Source: Ophiosphaerella korrae
Lineage: Eukaryota; Ascomycota; Dothideomycetes; Pleosporales; Phaeosphaeriaceae
Reading direction: 5' to 3'
Assembly: GCA_028456385.1 (NCBI GenBank)
Contig: JALNQF010000609.1
Location: 1-19,900, forward strand
Length of the DNA: 19,900 nucleotides
The notes under the pieces are model-generated. The model made no database searches and was not told the DNA's origin. It was given only the letters and a program-made list of their open reading frames with translations. The position numbers were made by a program, and so were the translations under genes. Below are positions 17,650 to 19,900 of this stretch, one piece after another; position 1 is the stretch's first letter; the number at the start of each line of letters is the position of its first letter.

Positions 17650-18745
17650 GAAGTCCTAAGATATAAAAGTAGAGTATACGTTCTAGAAGAACTTACTATT
17701 AGGTAAGAAATTCTACTCTAGTATTATAACTTATATATAGCTAGCTACTTTAGTATATATAGAATACTTAAGCTAATTATAAGATACTCTTACTAGCTAT
17801 TAATAAAGTAAGACGTTTAAGAATATATAAAGACTTACGTAATATACTAATAAAGTAAAGTGCTAAAGTATAAGTAATATAAAGAATTATCTCTTTTACT
17901 AATCCTAAGTAATATCTTTAAAGAAGTCTTTCTAGACTTTATTATAAGCTTCTTACCTTTAAAAGATAGCTTAGAGTACGTATTAATATAATACTAGTAA
18001 TAGTAAACTACTTATCTAAGATAGCTATCTATATTCTAGTACTTAAAAAGTAAGATATCTAATAGTTTATAGAAGTATACTTTAATAATATTATCTTAAA
18101 CTATAAGATATAAAAAAGTATTATATTAAACTAAGAGTTAATCTTTACTTTAAAATTTTAGGTAGAAATATACTACTAACTATAAGTAAAGTGTAAGCTA
18201 AGTATAGGTTTCTACTTATAGACTAATAAGTAAACTAAATAATAAAATTAGACTCTAGAATAGTATTTAAGAATCTTTATAATAAAAAATTAAGATAATT
18301 AGGTTACTTTACTAAAAATAGTATAATTTATATATAATAACTTAATTTATAAAAGAATAAAGACAACGCCTTTTTATACTATACTAGGTAAATACCTAAT
18401 CTTTATATATTTACTTAAGAATAGTAAGATAAAAAAAGAAGTACTAGATACTATTTAAAGAGTAAAGCGTATATATAGTGTATAAGTAATACTTATAAAG
18501 TTTTTATAAAAAGTATAAGTATATTAAGTATAGTAACATAATAATAAAGATAAACTAGAAGTTTTTAAAAAAAGAGAGCTAGTTTTACTAAGTATAAAGA
18601 ACTTAAGCTTTACTTACTAACTATATAAGAAGTTATTAGATAAGTTTATTAGACTATTTTAAGTATAAGATATAGTAAGAATATAAGTATAGTACTTACT
18701 ACTACTATACTACTATTATATTTATAACGTATTTAATATTTCTCT
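17650..18745 (+). pseudogene. Integrase of element E
   Basis: The zinc-binding domain (about 17690-17880) has YI..Y in place of the His pair and EYIKTYVIY in place of the paired Cys. The core starts with VFLDFIISFLPL (first Asp 17935-17937). The segment TLE-stop-YLRI at about 18249-18272 marks the end of the core. Just before it, the QTxxQTE motif appears to have Glu changed to Lys (AAA at 18237-18239), which fits a TpG to TpA change of GAA. At least one frame change lies between the first Asp and this point. The C-terminal part reads VLLSIKNLSF and YNVFNISLFKK (about 18574-18750), the family's VHNVFHVSLL motif. Confidence 0.82.
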
Positions 18746-18829
18746 CTTTAAGAAATAGAAATCTTAATTAGGTATAAAAGATAATACTTAGCTAACTAAA
18801 GTAATAAAAGAAAGAGAAAAAGTATAAAA

Positions 18830-18975
18830 AGTTAAAAGAATTATAAAGAAATATAAAAAAAAAAGATAACTAGAGTATCTCTTTAGATAAAAAGGATATA
18901 ATAAATCCTAGAATATATAAACTCTTATTATAGATTTTAAAGATATAGATAAACTACTTAAAGATTTTAATTTAG
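18830..18975 (+). pseudogene. Chromodomain of element E
   Basis: After VKRIIKKYKKKR the segment LEYLFR then TAG, KGY, and further on FKDIDKLLKDF match the chromodomain core, in which YLVKWKGY is followed by a Trp-Glu pair and a leucine-rich helix. The Trp codons are now TAG. The domain lies directly after the integrase end. Confidence 0.8.
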
Positions 18976-19210
18976 CTTAAAGCGCTTTATAATTAAAATA
19001 TACGTAGAAAATATAATTTATATACTTAAAATATACTTATAGAGTAAATAGCGTAATTTAACTTTTAGCTCTATAGCTTAGTATCTACATATATAAAAAA
19101 TAAATAATTATACTATAAACTATTTTTTTTCTACTTATTAGATAAGCCTAAACTACTTTCTACTTATATCTTACTTACTTTTTAAAAGTAAAACGTCTTA
19201 ACTATCTACT
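18976..19210. other. Non-coding stretch after element E pol
   Basis: AT-rich sequence with no recognisable coding homology on either strand. It links the chromodomain to the pyrimidine tract. Confidence 0.4.
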
Positions 19211-19316
19211 TTATTTTTTTTTTCTTTTTTTTTTTTCTTTTTTCTCTTCTTCTACCTCTTCTTTTTCTACTACCTCTTTTTCTCTTCTTTTTTTTTCTTC
19301 TTCTTTTTTTTTCTTA
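19211..19316 (+). repeat. Long polypyrimidine tract
   Basis: About 106 bases are almost only T and C (a handful of A), with runs of up to 12 T. On the minus strand it is a purine tract of AAG/GAA type. It is not the polypurine tract of E, because that should be purine-rich on the + strand. It may be a degraded microsatellite or an antisense Lys/Glu-rich coding tract. Confidence 0.85.
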
Positions 19317-19420
19317 TTACTATCCTTATATTATAATACTAAGTAGTAGGTAAGCTATTATATTATACGCAATTAGGCTAGGTAATATAGCGTAGTAGAA
19401 TACGTAACTATTTAGTAGTA

Positions 19421-19518
19421 AACGCTCTAGAGCGAACGCTCTAGAGTAAATACTCTAGAATAAGCGCTCTAGAGTAAACGCTTAAGAGTAAGCGCTTAGG
19501 AATAAATACTAGATAGTA
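19421..19518. repeat. Seven tandem copies of a 14-bp palindromic unit
   Basis: Units start at 19421, 19435, 19449, 19463, 19477, 19491 and 19505. The clearest is AACGCTCTAGAGTA, whose core CTCTAGAG is self-complementary. Units differ by single-base changes, and the last is the most degraded. The unit length is not a multiple of three, which argues against a coding repeat. Confidence 0.9.
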
Positions 19519-19900
19519 AGTATATTGGAATATTAATAGACCTTTATAGACTATTATATTTAATCTCTTCTTTACTTCTTATCTTAATAGAGTATTATAA
19601 CTAATACTTTAATTAAATTCTTATCTACTTATTAATACTTATATACTTTGTAATACTCTAATAAGAGCTAACTATTAATTAAGTTAAGTAACTAACTTAT
19701 TTATTAACCTCGCCTATCTTATAAAAGCCTACTTGCCCTTGTTACTCTTACTTAGTTCTAAGGTCTTAATATATTAAATACTTTTAAGATAAGTAATACG
19801 TTAATAAATATAGACAACTAGCGTATAAGAGTAACTTATACTACTACTTCTAAGGTTACTAAGCTAGACCTCTACTATAGAGAATAGAATAAGCTTAAGC
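19519..19900. other. Right-hand tail, possible 3' LTR region of element E
   Basis: No coding homology is visible. A TATAAAAG box lies at 19720-19727 after GC-richer CTCGCC, and weak similarity to the stretch before the 14035 TATA box is seen at about 19655-19690. This may be the 3' LTR of E or the start of another element. The window ends before the question can be settled. Confidence 0.3.

Larger units (their letters stand above)
13936..19900 (+). mobile_element. Ty3/Gypsy chromodomain element E (+ strand, right end uncertain)
   Basis: This is a further Gypsy element with gag, zinc knuckle, protease, RT, RNase H, integrase and chromodomain in order on the + strand. Its internal sequence is distinct from B/C and D. 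Gag and protease are in different frames, while protease, RT and the first integrase Asp share one frame; this could be ancestral frameshifting or a later indel. The 5' LTR is inferred from the gap between D and gag, and the 3' LTR, if present, must lie in the last few hundred bases. The start and end are therefore approximate. CpA/TpG are nearly eliminated. Confidence 0.75.

Noticed and set aside
19211..19316. Polypurine tract of element E
   Set aside because: It is pyrimidine-rich on the element's coding strand, so it has the wrong strand for priming plus-strand synthesis.
19421..19518. CRISPR-like array
   Set aside because: The units abut directly with no spacers, the period is 14 bp, and the context is eukaryotic transposon DNA.
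1..19900. Alternative genetic code with reassigned TAA/TAG
   Set aside because: TAA/TAG fall at conserved Gln and Trp positions alike and coincide with Cys/His to Tyr and Asp to Asn changes, which mutation explains and codon reassignment does not.

Overview
This window looks like an AT-rich, gene-free repeat block from a filamentous ascomycete fungus. No intact host gene is visible, and the only uninterrupted reading frame of any size is about 98 codons (2149-2442). Recognisable transposon proteins are instead riddled with TAA and TAG. CpA and TpG are strikingly rare, TGA is nearly absent, and the two LTRs of one element differ only by transitions. This is the footprint of repeat-induced point mutation (RIP, C-to-T mainly at CpA), which makes TAA/TAG from CAA, CAG and TGG and Tyr from Cys and His codons.

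Layout. (A) 1-1470: 3' part of a Tc1/mariner (DD34E) transposon whose transposase pseudogene has two introns; its right terminal repeat ends near 1470. (B) 1471-1647 plus 8667-11410: the 3' half of an older chromodomain-type Ty3/Gypsy element on the + strand (RNase H, integrase, chromodomain, 3' LTR). (C) 1648-8661: a complete, less decayed Gypsy element of a related family on the - strand, with two 423-bp LTRs and a 5-bp target duplication (TCTAT), sitting inside the RNase H coding region of B; skipping it rejoins B's reading frame. (D) 11411 to about 13935: protease, RT, RNase H and part of the integrase of another + strand Gypsy element; its frame is open right from the edge of B's LTR, so B probably landed in D. 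(E) about 13936 to the window end: a further + strand chromodomain Gypsy element (putative LTR, gag with zinc knuckle, protease, RT, RNase H, integrase, chromodomain), followed by a long pyrimidine tract and a 14-bp tandem repeat.

The nesting order (D before B, B before both C and A) agrees with the visible depth of mutation: B, D and E have almost no CpA/TpG left, while C and A keep some.

The most interesting signal is a pair of adjacent reading frames antisense to pol, between pol and the 3' LTR, present in both B and C. Although the copies are diverged and mutated, they share spacing, two cysteines, a Lys-rich second part and the same frame step, and their length differences are whole codons. 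This suggests a once-functional antisense gene carried by this Gypsy family. I do not recognise its product.
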